Source of the DNA: Dallia pectoralis
Lineage: Eukaryota; Chordata; Actinopteri; Esociformes; Umbridae
Assembly (NCBI GenBank): GCA_029465975.1
Contig: CM055739.1
Coordinates: forward strand, 12,973,289 to 13,037,288
Direction of reading: 5' to 3'
Length of the DNA: 64,000 nucleotides
A model generated the notes under the pieces. It did not search any database. It saw only the letters and a list, made by a program, of their open reading frames with translations, and had not been told where the DNA came from. A program made the translations under genes and the position numbers. Shown here piece after piece: positions 47,402 through 62,326 of this stretch. Position 1 is the stretch's first letter; each line of letters opens with the position of its first letter.

Positions 47402-48154
47402 ATTAGGACAATGTGACGCCTTACAGGTTAAGGACAACGTGACGCCTTACAGGTTAAGGACAACGTTACGCCTTACAGGTTAAGGACAACGTGACGCCTT
47501 ACAGGTTAAGGACAACGTGACGCCTTACAGGTTAAGGACACCGTTACGCCTTACAGGTTAAGGACAACGTGACGGCTTTCAGGTTAAGGACAACGTGACG
47601 GCTTACAGGTTAAGGACAATGTGACGCCTTACAGTTTAAGGACAACATTACACCTTACAGGTTAAGGACACATTACGCCTTACAGGTTAAGGACAACGTG
47701 ACGGCTTTCAGGTTAAGGACAACGTGACGGCTTACAGGTTAAGGACAATGTGACGCCTTACAGGTTAAGGACAACGTTACGTCTTACAGGTTAAGGACAC
47801 ATTACGCCTTACAGGTTAAGGACAACGTGACGGCTTACAGGTTAAGGACAATGTGACGCCTTACAGGTTAAGGACAACGTTACGTCTTACAGGTTAAGGA
47901 CACATTACGCCTTACAGGTTAAGGACACATTACGCCTTACAGGTTAAGGACAACGTTACACCTTACAGGTTAAGGACACATTACGCCTTACAGGTTAAGG
48001 ACAACGTTAGGTCTTACAGGTTAAGGACACATTACACCTTACAGGTTTAGGACACATTATGCCTTACAGGTTAAGCACAACGTGACGCCTTACAGGTTAA
48101 GGACAACGTTACGTCTTACAGGTTAAGGACAACGTTACGTCTTACAGGTTAAGG
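47402..48154. repeat. 26-bp minisatellite, about 29 units
   Basis: Core ccttacaggttaaggacaac with variants gtgacg/gttacg. Some units are 1-2 bp shorter (ggacacattacg). Several three- to four-unit blocks recur in the same order, for example around 47555-47680 and 47680-47805, which suggests multi-unit duplication. Confidence 0.95.
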
Positions 48155-48936
48155 ATTTCCGTCCCCCTTAAGGCTCGGTGTTCATGTCGTATGTAGATGT
48201 CCTACACCCTTGGCAAAATGTCTGATCCAGAAGTTAATTGCCTCTGATCCCACTGGAGACGCACGCAGGCAGCCAGAGCGGAGACGTGACCGTGCACCTG
48301 GCTGGAGGATGAGGGAACAGCCAGCGGCTGGGTGAGTCAGGCTGCTGTATGGATCCGAGCGCTGGCTGCACTGCCACTCCCAGAGGGCACGCAGGTGTCA
48401 GGTCTAGAGCAGCACTGAGCACTATTCTACAGTACACAGCCACTAATCAGTGACTTGGCTAGATGGCGAGTTGGATAATCATCGCAGTGGTTCGTGTTTA
48501 TCAAAACGGGTCGATATGTGCCCGGTTGTCTTTCGCGTGTGTGTGTGTGTTTGTGTGTGTGGGTGCGCACATGCGAGTGTACATGCGTGAGTACCTTCCT
48601 ACGTGCCTGTTGGTTGTGCGTGCATATGAATTATTTCCTCAGGTTATGCCTCACACAAGAGACGGATCTTGTGATTCATATCATAACTGCGCATCTGGCT
48701 GCAAACGCGGGTCTCTGCAGATACAGGTCAGTTATTACATTTGAATAGATCGCCCGTTTGGGAGATTCTACTGGAATGAGATGATGGATCAGCGATTAAG
48801 CCACTGACTTTGACTCCAAACGTTGTGAGATCTAACCCATGTTGAAGTGAAAAAAATGAATTGATGTGTCCGAACCCTAAACTTTACCTCAACCATTCAA
48901 GATAAATTCTCTACTCATGGAACCTAAGTTACCGTA
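48155..48936. other. Unique spacer with a GT tract
   Basis: A GT tract lies at about 48538-48562. Nothing else is recognised. Confidence 0.4.
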
Positions 48937-49404
48937 AACAATCCCAGTAGAGGCCATGCTAATCTTTACTGTATTGCTCATAACCATCCCAGTAGAGGCC
49001 AAGCTAATCTTTACTGTATCGCTCATAACCATCCCAGTAGAGGCCATGCTAATCTTTACTGTATCACTCATAACCATCCCAGTAGAGGCCATGCTAATCT
49101 TTACTGTATCGCTCATAACCATCCCAGTAGAGGCCATGCTAATCTTTACTGTATCGCTCATAACCATCCCAGTAGAGGCCATGCTAATCTTTACTGTATC
49201 GCTCATAACCATCCCAGTAGAGGCCATGCTAATCTTTACTGTATCGCTCATAACCATCCCAGTAGAGGCCATGCTAATCTTTACTGTATCGCTCATAACC
49301 ATCCCAGTAGAGGCCAAGCTAATCTTTACTGTATCGATCATAACCATCCCAGTAGAGGCCATGCTAATCTTTACTGTATCGCTCATAACCATCCCAGTAG
49401 AAGC
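48937..49404. repeat. 45-bp minisatellite, left part
   Basis: About ten 45-bp units with catcccagtagaggccatgc and taatctttactgtatc. The last unit carries 'agaagc' instead of 'agaggc' and is cut by a hAT-like insertion after 49404. The array resumes in the same phase at 51296. The 45-bp period keeps both strands open (189 and 191 codons), with no meaning. Confidence 0.96.
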
Positions 49405-49801
49405 CAGAGCTGTAGTACTCGAGACCGGTCTCGGTCTCGAGACCGGTCTCGAGACCACTTTTTTAAGGTCTCGGTCTCGTCTCGGTCTCGGTTACATTTG
49501 GACTCGGTCTCGACTCGGTCTCGGACAGTAAGGACTCGTAAATTCTTCCGAGACCAGCCGAGACCAGCGTAGAAATTATCGCCCACAATTTTTTCTAGAA
49601 AAATATTTAAGTATGACATGTACTGGCTGTATTTCCATTGGCTGTATTTCGTCCAGAGTCAGACTGTTTTTTTCTGATGTGGCTTATCCCGCCAATGGCT
49701 ATCTACTTTTGAAGAAAAGCCCACCCCCAGCGTCGCTAGAGGGTGCACCCATTCACGTAAATACTTCAATCTTAAACATATGCTCGATCATGTCTGCACA
49801 A

Positions 49802-50161
49802 TCAGCCAATATATTCGTTTTGCCTATATTCAGCACATTGAGCACAAATAAATAATTTGTCCGAAAACACACAGCGGTTAGTAATTAAAATACATACATA
49901 ATGTTGAAAAGCTACAGCCGACGTCCTTCCATGACTTTTCCTAAATACGTGCATTTTACCTTGTCCCGTTTTCAGAATTGCAAAATCACAAACCGAACAA
50001 TATATAAAACTACCATTTACATGTTTTTTGATACCTAAACTGCCTTCCTGTCGCCAAAATCCCACGCCGCTGGGCGTTGGTACCCTAATTACGGTACCCA
50101 GACACCGATCACACTTCACTGAGCCTATATGGCAATGGTTGAATGGGCGATACACAGACAA
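49802..50161 (-). other. Unrecognised frame with a C2H2-like motif
   Basis: A 119-codon minus-strand frame inside the hAT-like element. Residues 55-77 fit the spacing C-x2-C-x12-H-x5-H (YCSVC at 54-58, His71, His77), which is the pattern of a C2H2 or BED-like zinc finger. Further C-x2-C pairs lie at residues 17-20 and near the end (CAQC). It could be remains of the element's own protein or of captured host sequence, or a chance match. No start or partner exon is evident. Confidence 0.25.
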
Positions 50162-50566
50162 ATACTACGAGAACACATATAGACAATAGTCTGATTGGCT
50201 TGGTTGAACTACAAAAAAGAGGTACGTTTATAAAGAAATATGTTTCACTAAATAAACAGAACGAATTCCGCCAAATACATACAGCCCCATTCATGTGTCA
50301 TGCGCCTATTGCACTCAATAATTAATAACGAATGAACCACAGTGTATTCATATAGCCTACAAGAGACTTCAACAAAATATTGTTTTGTATCGAAATTAAA
50401 CGAATATAAACAATAATTATTAATAGGCTAACTACAAATGGGCGATAAATGAAATTACTCATGCACACAGAAGGACGTGGGACATACATAAGTCCGGGGG
50501 GCATACGGCAGAAAGAGCATAAAACTGGAACGGTTATGGTCCGATCTATATGAAATTGAACCCGTT

Positions 50567-50767
50567 TTGGTCCGATCTTTATTAAACTGGAAGGGTTTTG
50601 GTCTGATCTATATGAACACTGTGCGCAGTTCAACCGGGTTAGTTTGCTGCTGTCTCATGTGCACTCGTAACAATAATGAACACTGTGCGCAGTGCAACCG
50701 GTTCGTTTGCGTGTCCTGCTCAAGCAGACAAACAACTGAAGCTGCGTGCCTGTGGACGGATAAATAA
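50567..50767 (+). other. Short cysteine-rich frame in the hAT-like element
   Basis: A 66-codon plus-strand frame with CCCLMC, HCAQC and FVCVSC, that is, three C-x2-C pairs within about 25 residues. This is reminiscent of the C-terminal cysteine-rich domain of piggyBac transposases, but nothing else of piggyBac is seen and I would not assign it. The sequence just before it has a roughly 40-bp direct repeat (ttttggtccgatct, at about 50535-50610). Confidence 0.2.
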
Positions 50768-51295
50768 TTATAAATAGATTTGTTTATCGGCCAATCATGC
50801 GCAAATCATTTGATTGCAAGTCGCTTGTGATCTAAAATGTGTTAGCATTTACTACATCAACATAGGACATACAGTTTGATGGATTTTCATTTATTCGATT
50901 TTTGGAAATTTTAATATCATAGCCTGTGCATTTTAAAATCATGGTTTTATTTTCGTATTTTATGTTTACATAAGACAATAAATAGGCCTACATACTCTTT
51001 TAATAAAATTCATTTAATTCAGGATGACAACACAGTAGATGATCTGATGCTGTTGGTCAAGTGTTTTTTTTACATTGGTCATTGGACCAAAAACATGTCA
51101 TATTATTTAGTGTTGATATGACTGGTCTCGGTCTCGGCGCCCTTTGGTATCGGTCTCGTCTCGGTCTCGGCCACCTTCGGTCTCGGTCTCGTCTCGGTCT
51201 CGGCCCCCTTCGGTCTTGGTCTCGTCTCGGTCTCGGCCCCCTTCGGTCTCGGTCTCGTCTCGGTCTCGCTTTAGGTGGTCTCGAGCACAGCTCTG

Positions 51296-51641
51296 GTAGA
51301 AGCCATGCTAATCTTTACTGTATCGCTCATAACCATCCCAGTAGAGGCCAAGCTAATCTTTACTGTATCGATCATAACCATCCCATTAGAGGCCATGCTA
51401 ATCTTTACTGTATCACTCATAACCATCCCAGTAGAGGCCATGCTAATCTTTACTGTATCGATCATAACCATCCCATTAGAGGCCATGCTAATCTTTACTG
51501 TATCGCTCATAACCATCCCAGTAGAGGCCATGCTAATCTTTACTGTATCGATCATAACCATCCCAGTAGAGGCCATGCTAATCTTTACTGTATCGCTCAT
51601 AACCATCCCAGTACAGGCCATGCTAATCTTTATTGTATCAG
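51296..51641. repeat. 45-bp minisatellite, right part
   Basis: About 7.5 further units of the same 45-bp array as on the left of the insertion. Some have gatcat for gctcat and 'cccattagagg' for 'cccagtagagg' in an alternating order. The last unit is degenerate (gtacaggcc, tattgtatca). Confidence 0.95.
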
Positions 51642-51828
51642 TCTTTACTTAACTTCCCATTAGGACGTTTGCTTTCACATCACATATAGACATTCGGGGA
51701 CACATCGATGACCTACAAACCACTCTCTCTCTCTCTCTCTCTGGGGGATAAAATATGGTCTGCAGAGGGGATGATGAGCTGATTCACCTCACTTCTCCCC
51801 AGAGTGGAGGCAGGGGGACATGTGCAAC

Positions 51829-54846
<3,018 letters not shown>

Positions 54847-55349
54847 CCAAGACTATGATGGTTCACTTCTACTCATTACCGATCATTGAGTCCATCCTCA
54901 CCTGGTATGCTGCTGCTACAGCTAAGGACAAGAGCAGAGGGCAGCGTATCATCCGCTAGGCTGAAAAGGTGATTGGCTGCAATCTGCCTAGCCTCGAGGA
55001 CCTGCACACATCAGGACCAAAACCTCACGCCATAAGAACAGTTTCTTCCCCTGTGCTACTGGCCTTCTCAACAAGGCCAGGGGGGCACACAAGCCTTGAA
55101 CTCTTATCCATTCCATTTGCACATTGCCTGATTTTGCACTACAATATTTACAAAATGTGCACTAAGTTACTTATCTGTATTCTGTATAATATCTTGTATA
55201 TTACTATCCCAATAACCCTCACCCTCTTAGTATAATTTATATTGTTCTATTCTTATGTTGTATGTAAGCACCTTCCTGCCAAAGTAAATTCCTTGTCTGT
55301 TCACACATTCATGGCGAATAAACCCTTTTCTGATTCTGATTTCTGATAC
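54847..55349 (+). mobile_element. 5'-truncated L2 LINE tail
   Basis: From 54847 the sequence aligns by eye with the 3' part of the large L2 at 61-64 kb. It starts with cccaagactatgatgg (compare 63625). It then holds C-terminal ORF residues MMVHFYSLPIIESILTWYAA, the shared words ctactggcc.tctcaacaaggccagg, gcaccttcctgcc and ccttgtctgttcacaca, an aataaa at 55317 and a short tgattctgat tail. It retains about 169 bp (54872-55040) that the big copy has lost, but it lacks another piece of the ORF between 'LPSLEDLHT' and 'SRHKNSFFP'. The 5' truncation falls at a CA-rich spot. Confidence 0.93.
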
Positions 55350-57641
55350 GCTGGTGACGGGGTAGAAGCAGAAGCCTCAGGTGAGATTTAGTCTGTAGCC
55401 ACCTAATTCCCTCAACCCCACCATAAAATAAGTCTGATAACAATATACAAGGACAGCAATAGGACCAATACCAGACACACAAAAACCCCTCAGCAGAGGT
55501 GACAGTCTGGACTAGCCTGTTAGCCAAAGGTGAGAGGAGATGGGGCCTACAGATATGGACACAATTCAAAGCAGGGTGGTGAACCAGTCTCATTATCATA
55601 TATATAACTTAAACAGTTGGTGCAACACAAAGTGAACCTTATAACGGCAACAGCAAACCAATAGATGGGCAATAATCTGCAATATTTCACACAAAAAAGC
55701 CCCTAAATGTCCCTAAGTCTCTTAAGGCCAAAACACAACAGACCAGCAATGAATGAATGCATTACGTTCAAAAGGCTAATAAGAAATACTTTCTGCCTAC
55801 TCACTTAAACTCAAATGTCAATCAGTCATTCGGTGCAATAATATTATCCCAACAGCAATGAAAAGCCTGTAATTGCTCCTTGAACACAGAGCAAGAAAAG
55901 CTTCTACAAAGATTGGATTTCCATCATACATGTTCTGCTAAAAATTCATTTGTTCCTTCACAATGAAATCTATGGAACAAAAACAAAAATATTTATTTTA
56001 TTTATGGAACATAAAAACATATATAGGTCGTAGAAACCTAAATAATCGTCTTCATATACTGCTTGCTATTGATTGTTTGCTGCCTGCTACTTTGCCAACT
56101 CCAAACATTTTGCCCACTTGCTATAAAACATCTAGGTTAAACTCTGTATTCATGAGCTTACCAACCAATGTTATTTTTGTCTGCATTTAACTTTCGTGTA
56201 AGACCTTATCTGAACATAAATGAGGTTACTCAACCTTTCCCAGACAAAGCTAAGTAGCATTATGCCTTCTCATTGCAGTTCATATCCTTTCAAACATGAA
56301 AGAGAGCTATTCCCTTCCGGTAATGACAGCGATGTTAGAAGCTTGGCTTCAAACACAGTCATCAGGTAAGAGTTATCTGAGTGTATAAAATCAGTGTCTG
56401 TGCCATCAGGCAGATAAGGCAGTCGCAGTGTTTGCTCCTTCGCACAGTCTTTGCGCAGCCGAGCAGTTTTGAAACGATGCTGTCAACCTGCTAAACTTGG
56501 GTTACTCTTTGAGCTGACAGAGACATTCAGCCAGTTTTCCCCATGAGATAATGAGTCAGTCAAATCTTATGTGGTTTTAGCATCAGACGGTTTCTACCAG
56601 CGGCCCTTGAAAGCTGAAAACCTTAGCCAGCGGTGACTCAATTACTCGCATTATTAGCGTGAAACATCAGCAGGCGATTAGACATTGTTTACTAGGCGGG
56701 AGGGCCATCAACGTCTCGAGGCCAATCTGAGTTTGGTGATGGTCAATTCGAAAACTGGCAAGTATAAAGAAAAGAGAGATATTGTTATTCATCTTTTTCA
56801 CAAACATTATTAGGATGGAAGAGTCAGAGGTTATAAAGCAGAACATTTAAAGCATGGTAACTAGCTGGTTTGGCATCGAGTAATTGTCTCTCTCAATATG
56901 GGATTACATACTGTAATACTGCATTGATCACAGTCAATTAATTCATCGATGAATGAATAAACAGGATGCAATTTGCCTGTGTTAAACCTGGCGTATGCCT
57001 GATGACTTTACTGTCCTAAATAAGAGTCCTCTAACTGGTTACATTGGTGAACAAATCCTCTGTGTGTCCAGCAAGAAAAGAGGTGTTGCCAATATCTACA
57101 TCAAATGTAAATTCACACTCAAACAAATAAATAGGTGTCTGTCTTGACTTCTGATCAAATAAATGGAACACACTAGTTCTTCTCAAGACAAAATGTTGGC
57201 GACAATTTCATTTTTACTACATGGTTTTTTACTAAACGTATAATTTCCACTGCCATGCAGACAACAAACCGTTTCAATTTCACAGTTCAATGAAACATGG
57301 TTAAGCAGCAAAATTGCAAACATAGCCAGGAAGTGAGTGTTTTAGACAGATCTTCTCGGAACGAAAGGTTGTACACTCTTGTTCCAAAAAAACGATAGAC
57401 CTCATAAATAATGATCTTCTCTGGGATTTCCCTGATAAAGACTCTGATAAGAAATGTAGTGCTAAATACCCCGGCTAGAATATTAATCTATCACAATAAT
57501 ACAGTGATACATAGATAAGACCGTGTAAACTGGCTCCCTGTGAAGGTGTTACGCCTCCCCAGGGAAGAGGAGACTATAAGACAAAGAGACTATAAGAAGA
57601 AGAGACTATAACACACAAATAAACGTGCTAAACCTAGTTAG
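55350..57641. other. Unique region, no gene recognised
   Basis: AT-rich and almost repeat-free, apart from a triple gagactataa word near 57566-57612. The stretch 56540-56740 has the look of conserved non-coding DNA (mixed composition, no repeats), but this cannot be tested without other species. Confidence 0.4.
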
Positions 57642-58290
57642 GAGGGTGAGGTGGTGGGTGTGGGGAGGGTGAGGTGGTGGGTGTGGGTAGGGTGAGGTGG
57701 TGGGGAGGTGAGGTGGTGGGTGTGTGGAGGGTGAGATGGTGAGGTGGTGGGGTGGTGAGTGTGGGGAGGGTGAGGTGGTGGGTGTGAGGAGGCTGAGGTG
57801 GTGGGGTGGTGAGGAGGGTGAGGTAGTGGGGTGGTGAGGTGGTGTGTGTGGGGAGGGTGAGATGGTGGGGTGTGAAGAGGGTGAGGTGGTGGGGTGGTGA
57901 GGTGGTGGGTGTGAGGAGGGTGAGGTGGTGGGGTGGTGAGGAGGGTGAGGTGGTGGGTGAGGGGACGATGTGAGGAAAGTGAGGTGGTGGGTGTGGGTGA
58001 GGTGATGGGGTGGTGGGTGTGAGGGTAAGGTGGTGGGGTGGTGGGTGTGAGGAGGGTGAGGTGGTGGGTGTTAGGAAGGTGAGATGGTGGGTGAGGTGGT
58101 GGGTGTGGGTGGGGTGGTGGGTGTGAGGAGGGTGAGGTGGTGGGTGTTAGGAAGGTGAGGTGGTGGGTGAGGTGGTGGGTGTGGGTGGGGTGGTGGGTGT
58201 GAGGAGATTGAGGTGGTGCGTGGTGGGGTGGGTGTTAGGAAGGTGAGGTGGTGGGTGTGAGGAGGGTGAGGTGGTGGTGTGGTGGGTGTG
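57642..58290. repeat. G-rich irregular minisatellite
   Basis: Variable assemblies of short words (ggtgaggtggtgggtgtg, aggagg, gggtagg) repeat over about 650 bp with no single period. The plus strand is nearly free of C. A minus-strand 64-codon P/T-rich frame is a by-product. Confidence 0.94.
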
Positions 58291-58987
58291 AATCAGGGAA
58301 GACTGACAGTTAAAGTACCATGTAAAACCGTGTATTACCAACCAAAGACACCAAATGAATGTTTCAAAAAGTATGTCCTCAGGTAAACATCATCATACTA
58401 GCATAGACCAGCGTAAAACAACATGTTTATTTTATCATGGTCTTTCAGACGCTCACGCACCATCGACAACACAAACGACAACAACAGCATGAACAGTTCA
58501 CTTACAGTCTAACCAGATGAAAAAGACAAATTATATTTGTGAATGTTCTCCGCTTGTTTAGTGTTGATTATAGGCATTCCTGCAGGTCGGTCTGACTTCC
58601 TTTCTCCCTTTCTTCTCTCTTTTACAGCTTGTCATTATGCCTGCCTGTTTGTCTCAGACACACTTCTGTCAGTTGATTATTCATATTCCCCTCATCAATC
58701 GCTGCTCTCTTTTATTTGGAAGAGGAGGACAAATTCATTTAAATTATTCACATTTTAATCAGGACTATTTTGAGAACACGCCTTGTCATTGGGTCTGATT
58801 TGGTAGAGAAGAGATGTTTTTTGAGTATGTTAAGTAAAAGACTGACGCTGGCTTGATAATAGTTGTGCTATTGCTAGTGTGCCTGGAGAGGTACAAGTGT
58901 ATTGTGATTTGTGAAAAGAACATGCTAGCACTATTGGTACTAAAGTATGTCCTAATGGTATGATAATAACTCATGGACTATTTCTAA
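58291..58987. other. Unique spacer, no gene seen
   Basis: Nothing is recognised. Two short frames on opposite strands have no domain that I know. Confidence 0.4.
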
Positions 58988-59564
58988 AGTGCCAACTCAA
59001 GCATTAGTGCTAGCCTGGTAATTCATGGCACAATATCACTACTAGTGCTAATGTGCCAACTCAACCATTAGTGCTACCCTGCTAATTCATACACTAATGT
59101 GCAAACTCAAGCATTAGTGCTAGCCTGCTAATTCATAAACTAGTGCTAGTGTGCCAACTCAAGCATTAGTGCTAGCCTGCTAATTCATACACTAATGTGC
59201 CAACTCAAGCATTAGTGCTACCCTGCTAATTCATACACAAATGTGCCAACTCAAGCATTAGTGCTAGCCTGCTAATTCATACACTAGAGCTAGTGTGCCA
59301 ACTCAACCATTAGTGCTGGCCTGCTAATTCATACACTGGTGTGCCAACTCAAGCATTAGTGCTAGCCTGCTAATTCATACACTAATGTGCCAACTCAAGC
59401 ATTAATGCTAGCCTGCTAATTCATACACTAATATGCCAACTCAAGCATTAGTGCTAGCCTGCTAATTCATACACTAATGTGCCAACTCAAGCATTAGTGC
59501 TAGCCTGCTAATTCATACACTAGTGCTAGTGCGCCAACTCAAGCATTAGTGCTAGCCTGCTAAT
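58988..59564. repeat. 46-bp minisatellite with longer variants
   Basis: Units contain caagcattagtgctagcctg and ctaattcatacac, with a basic period of 46 bp. Some units carry an extra 'tagtgctag' (about 52 bp). About 12 units. Confidence 0.95.
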
Positions 59565-60397
59565 CTTCGAGTCCTAGTGCATTTACAAATAACCTTTGTT
59601 ATTTTGTCCAACTGTGTTTCAGTTATGGCCTGCAATTAAGACATTTTTCAACGTGGGATTCGAAGTGGCTACCAGAAAGTGTAGCTACACACAAATCGCT
59701 AGGCTACTGAGCGTTCCGACTAATGCCTTCCTAAGATAGATGCACAGTGACAGTACACATTCAAACCACAATGATGCTGTTATTGCATTGTCACAACAAC
59801 AACATATAGCAAAACAAGTCTGACTTTTGGCATATCCATATAATCATAGCCGCATGTTAACATGTGAGCAGAACTGAGGTACAGCACAATGCATAAATGT
59901 AGGCATATTGTGCTGGACAGAAGATTGGTTAAGATGAAGCTTGGATGGTCTCCACATACACGGGACTACAGGATGCCACAATGACCGTCTCTCAGAACAG
60001 AACAGTTGGCCTGTGTGATGTCTCTCTCACACTTAAAGCACAGTCAGATCTTGGCCAGAGCCTGGCAGTTAGACCCGCTCTTTGTCCTGTCAGAGCCCAC
60101 GCATAACAGAGGCAGAACTGTCAAATCAGCACCAGAACATCGAGGACACCGGAAAAGAAAGGAAAAAGACTACATTCCAAAGGAGCAACAGCTGTGTAAA
60201 GGACCTCAATTCGACACCCGTCTTGTTTGCTCTGTCCTGTGGCCAAAATAATAGTTGCCTTGTTTTTATGAGAGAAAAAAACTTCATCAGCGACATTAAT
60301 GAAAGAGAGCTGTGGCAATTAAAAGACACGGGCGACGACATGTGAAAAGCATAAAAGCGTCAAGACCATGTAAAATCACATCCATATCCTGTGTTAG
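59565..60397. other. Unique spacer, no gene seen
   Basis: Non-repetitive. Two overlapping frames (81 and 87 codons, about 60006-60345) have no domain that I recognise. Confidence 0.4.
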
Positions 60398-60635
60398 AAC
60401 AGCAAAATATCGTTTCAATAGATTTACATAATGAAACAGAGGCCCCGGTGCAAACAAACAAGAGGACGAGTACATTAGAGTGTCTAGTTTGACACCTCGC
60501 AGACCCTCAACTGACAGCTTCATTAAATATCACGCAAAAAACACCAGTCTGAACATCAACAGTGAAGAGGTGGCGTCCTATTGGCCAGCCTGAGATATGG
60601 CTTTTCATTGCAACTCTGCCTGAAAGGTCAGCATC
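60398..60635 (+). pseudogene. Tc1-like transposase fragment, N-terminal half
   Basis: The words gaggccccggtgc (60440), gagtacattagagtgtctag (60469), cagcttcattaaat (60515), aaacaccagtctgaacatca (60539) and gcaactctgcc (60610) match the plus-strand coding DNA of the same Tc1 subfamily as at 2.3 and 7.3 kb, as I remember it. The region encodes the end of the DNA-binding half of the transposase. It has stop codons and small deletions, and neither inverted repeat is present nearby. Confidence 0.75.
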
Positions 60636-61045
60636 CCGTCCTTCGCCAGTGGAGTTTGCCTAGAGCAACGGGTCTGAAGACCATACAATCAACACGGGAC
60701 AACAACACCACATGTTACAATAACCCAAAAATTGCAAGAACAATTTTCGCAAACTTTAGTTCGGCATAAACACCGTCGTCCAGGAACAACTACAAGACTA
60801 CGTCTCCCAGGCGAACGTGCCTCGACTTGCCACACGTGAAGATGGGAAAAAACGCTCTGTATACTTCAGCAAGGATTCATGGTCCAGTCCCTCCTCTCCT
60901 CCACAAATACCAACAACTGTGCCCCAACAAGGATTCTGTTAAGCAATGTTGTTGTGTTTGTTCTTCAGTAATGGCTCCTTGCCTAGCTCAGATAAACCAC
61001 TCTACTTCCTAGCGACCATCTCTCAGATGGGAGGACAACATCCCA
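60636..61045. other. Spacer upstream of the L2 element
   Basis: No feature is recognised. The L2 5' end may begin a little before 61046, but there is no clear boundary. Confidence 0.35.
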
Positions 61046-62326
61046 GTGATTAACAACAAGATGGCGCCGCGCATGGCAGCCACGGTCGGTCGGTGCTACG
61101 TTTTCTGTATTGTTTTGTTTTGTTTGTTTGGAAATTCGCTGTCCTGTAAAGTCTCTCTAACAAGGGAAGTACTTTTAAACATCAAGGAATCAACTCCTTC
61201 GGATTTACTCCCCACTTTTCTGCTGCCAGCGGCCGAATTAGTGGGAATTCTAGTGAACGCCGGTCTCGGCTACGTGAATACAATAAACAAGCGGAGGACC
61301 AGGGGGAAGAGAGCCGGCGCGCTTGTGCGACTACGCCGCCGCGGGACCCGAACGGTGCTGCCGTCCTTCTTCCTCTCCAATGTACGTTCACTGTGCAATA
61401 AAAGGGACGAACTACAGCTGCTGATATCGAAAAACAGAGACTTTCTAACTGCCTCGGTACTTTGCTTCACGGAGTCATGGCTGGGTGATCTGATACCGGA
61501 CTCTGCACTACAACTGCCCGGCTTCAGGCTACTGAGAGCCGACCGGGACGCAGCACTATCCGGGAAATCGAAAGGAGGAGGTATTTGTTTTTTCATAAAC
61601 AGTAGCTGGTGTGTAGATGTCACAGAGATTCAACAACACTGTTCTCCTAACCTGGAATCATTTTTTATAAACTGTAAACCTTTTTCCTCGCCCTGTGAGT
61701 TCACCTCGTTCATTCTGGTTGGTGTTTACATTACGCCGGGCGCGCATGTTAAAAATGCCCAGCGCCTGCTAGCCGACAAGATACTGAACGTGGAACGAGC
61801 CAACCCGGACTCCTTGGTTATCGTTCTGGGGGACTTTAACAAAGGGAACCTCAGTCACGAACTCCCCAGATACAGACAATTTATCAAATGCACCACCAGA
61901 GAAGGGAATACCCTGGACCACTGTTACACTACGGTCAATAAAGCCTACCACGCTGTCCCTCGGGCTGCACTGGGTCTCTCCGACCATACCATGGTCCATT
62001 TGATTCCTGCTTACAGGCAGAAATTAAAACTCTGCAAACCTGCAGTGAGGACATCAAAACAGTGGACCAGTGATGCGGTGGGGGATCTACAGTCATGCCT
62101 TGACACTACAGACTGGGACATGTTCAGGTCTGCTACCAACAGCCTCGATGAGTTCACAGAAGCGGTCACATCTTACATCAGCTTCTGTGAGGACTCCTGC
62201 ATTACAACACGCGCCAGGGTGAATTTCAACAATGATAAGCCCTGGTTCTCTGCTAAACTCAGAAAGTTGAGGCTGGAGAAAGAAAGCGTTCAGGAGCGGG
62301 GACAGAGACATTTTCAAAGAGGCTAA
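61046..62326 (+). pseudogene. L2 endonuclease domain (frame intact, then shifted)
   Basis: The open frame is 426 codons long. Residues about 108-320 carry the whole APE-like endonuclease pattern: LSNVRSL with Asn112, FTESWL with Glu143, GVYITPG with Tyr228, LGDFN (Asp263/Asn265), NTLDHCYT with Asp291 and LSDHTM (Ser312, Asp313, His314). All the usual catalytic residues are present, so this domain could fold. It nicks DNA to prime reverse transcription. The frame ends early: after about residue 413 the family text continues in another frame (SGDRDIFKEAKNRFSKEIR), so one base has been gained or lost near 62278-62290. The ATG at 61046 or the one at 61061 (in AAGATGGCG) could start it. Confidence 0.9.
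61059..61072 (+). promoter_or_regulatory. YY1-like site at the L2 start
   Basis: caagatggcgccgc at the presumed 5' end matches the core of the YY1 site (AAGATGGCGGC). Human L1 has a comparable YY1 site near its start that sets the transcription start. This is only a sequence match; whether fish L2 uses it is inference. Confidence 0.4.

Larger units (their letters stand above)
49405..51295. mobile_element. hAT-like element inserted in the minisatellite
   Basis: The element is bounded by a perfect 8-bp direct repeat, gtagaagc, at 49397-49404 and 51296-51303. The left end is cagagctgtagtactcgag. The right end, inverted, is cagagctgtgctcgagacc. Both subterminal regions are packed with ggtctcg words (left about 49420-49570; right about 51122-51283, with a 33-bp spacing). 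These are the expected transposase-binding-type subterminal repeats of a hAT. The central 1.5 kb is AT-rich and lacks a transposase that I can recognise. It is a 1.9-kb non-autonomous element with an unexplained centre. Confidence 0.92.

Noticed and set aside
48889..49531. Mirror-image 190-codon frames on both strands
   Set aside because: They come from the 45-bp period of the minisatellite. Neither strand has a start context, signal or domain.
50567..50767. PiggyBac transposase C-terminus
   Set aside because: Only the cysteine spacing is similar. There is no DDD core nearby and no TTAA-flanked ends, while the surrounding element has hAT features.
55309..55599. Minus-strand 96-codon hydrophobic frame
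   Set aside because: Its C-terminal end runs antisense into the L2 tail (aataaacc...gattctgat), and the rest is unrecognised. It is probably chance.
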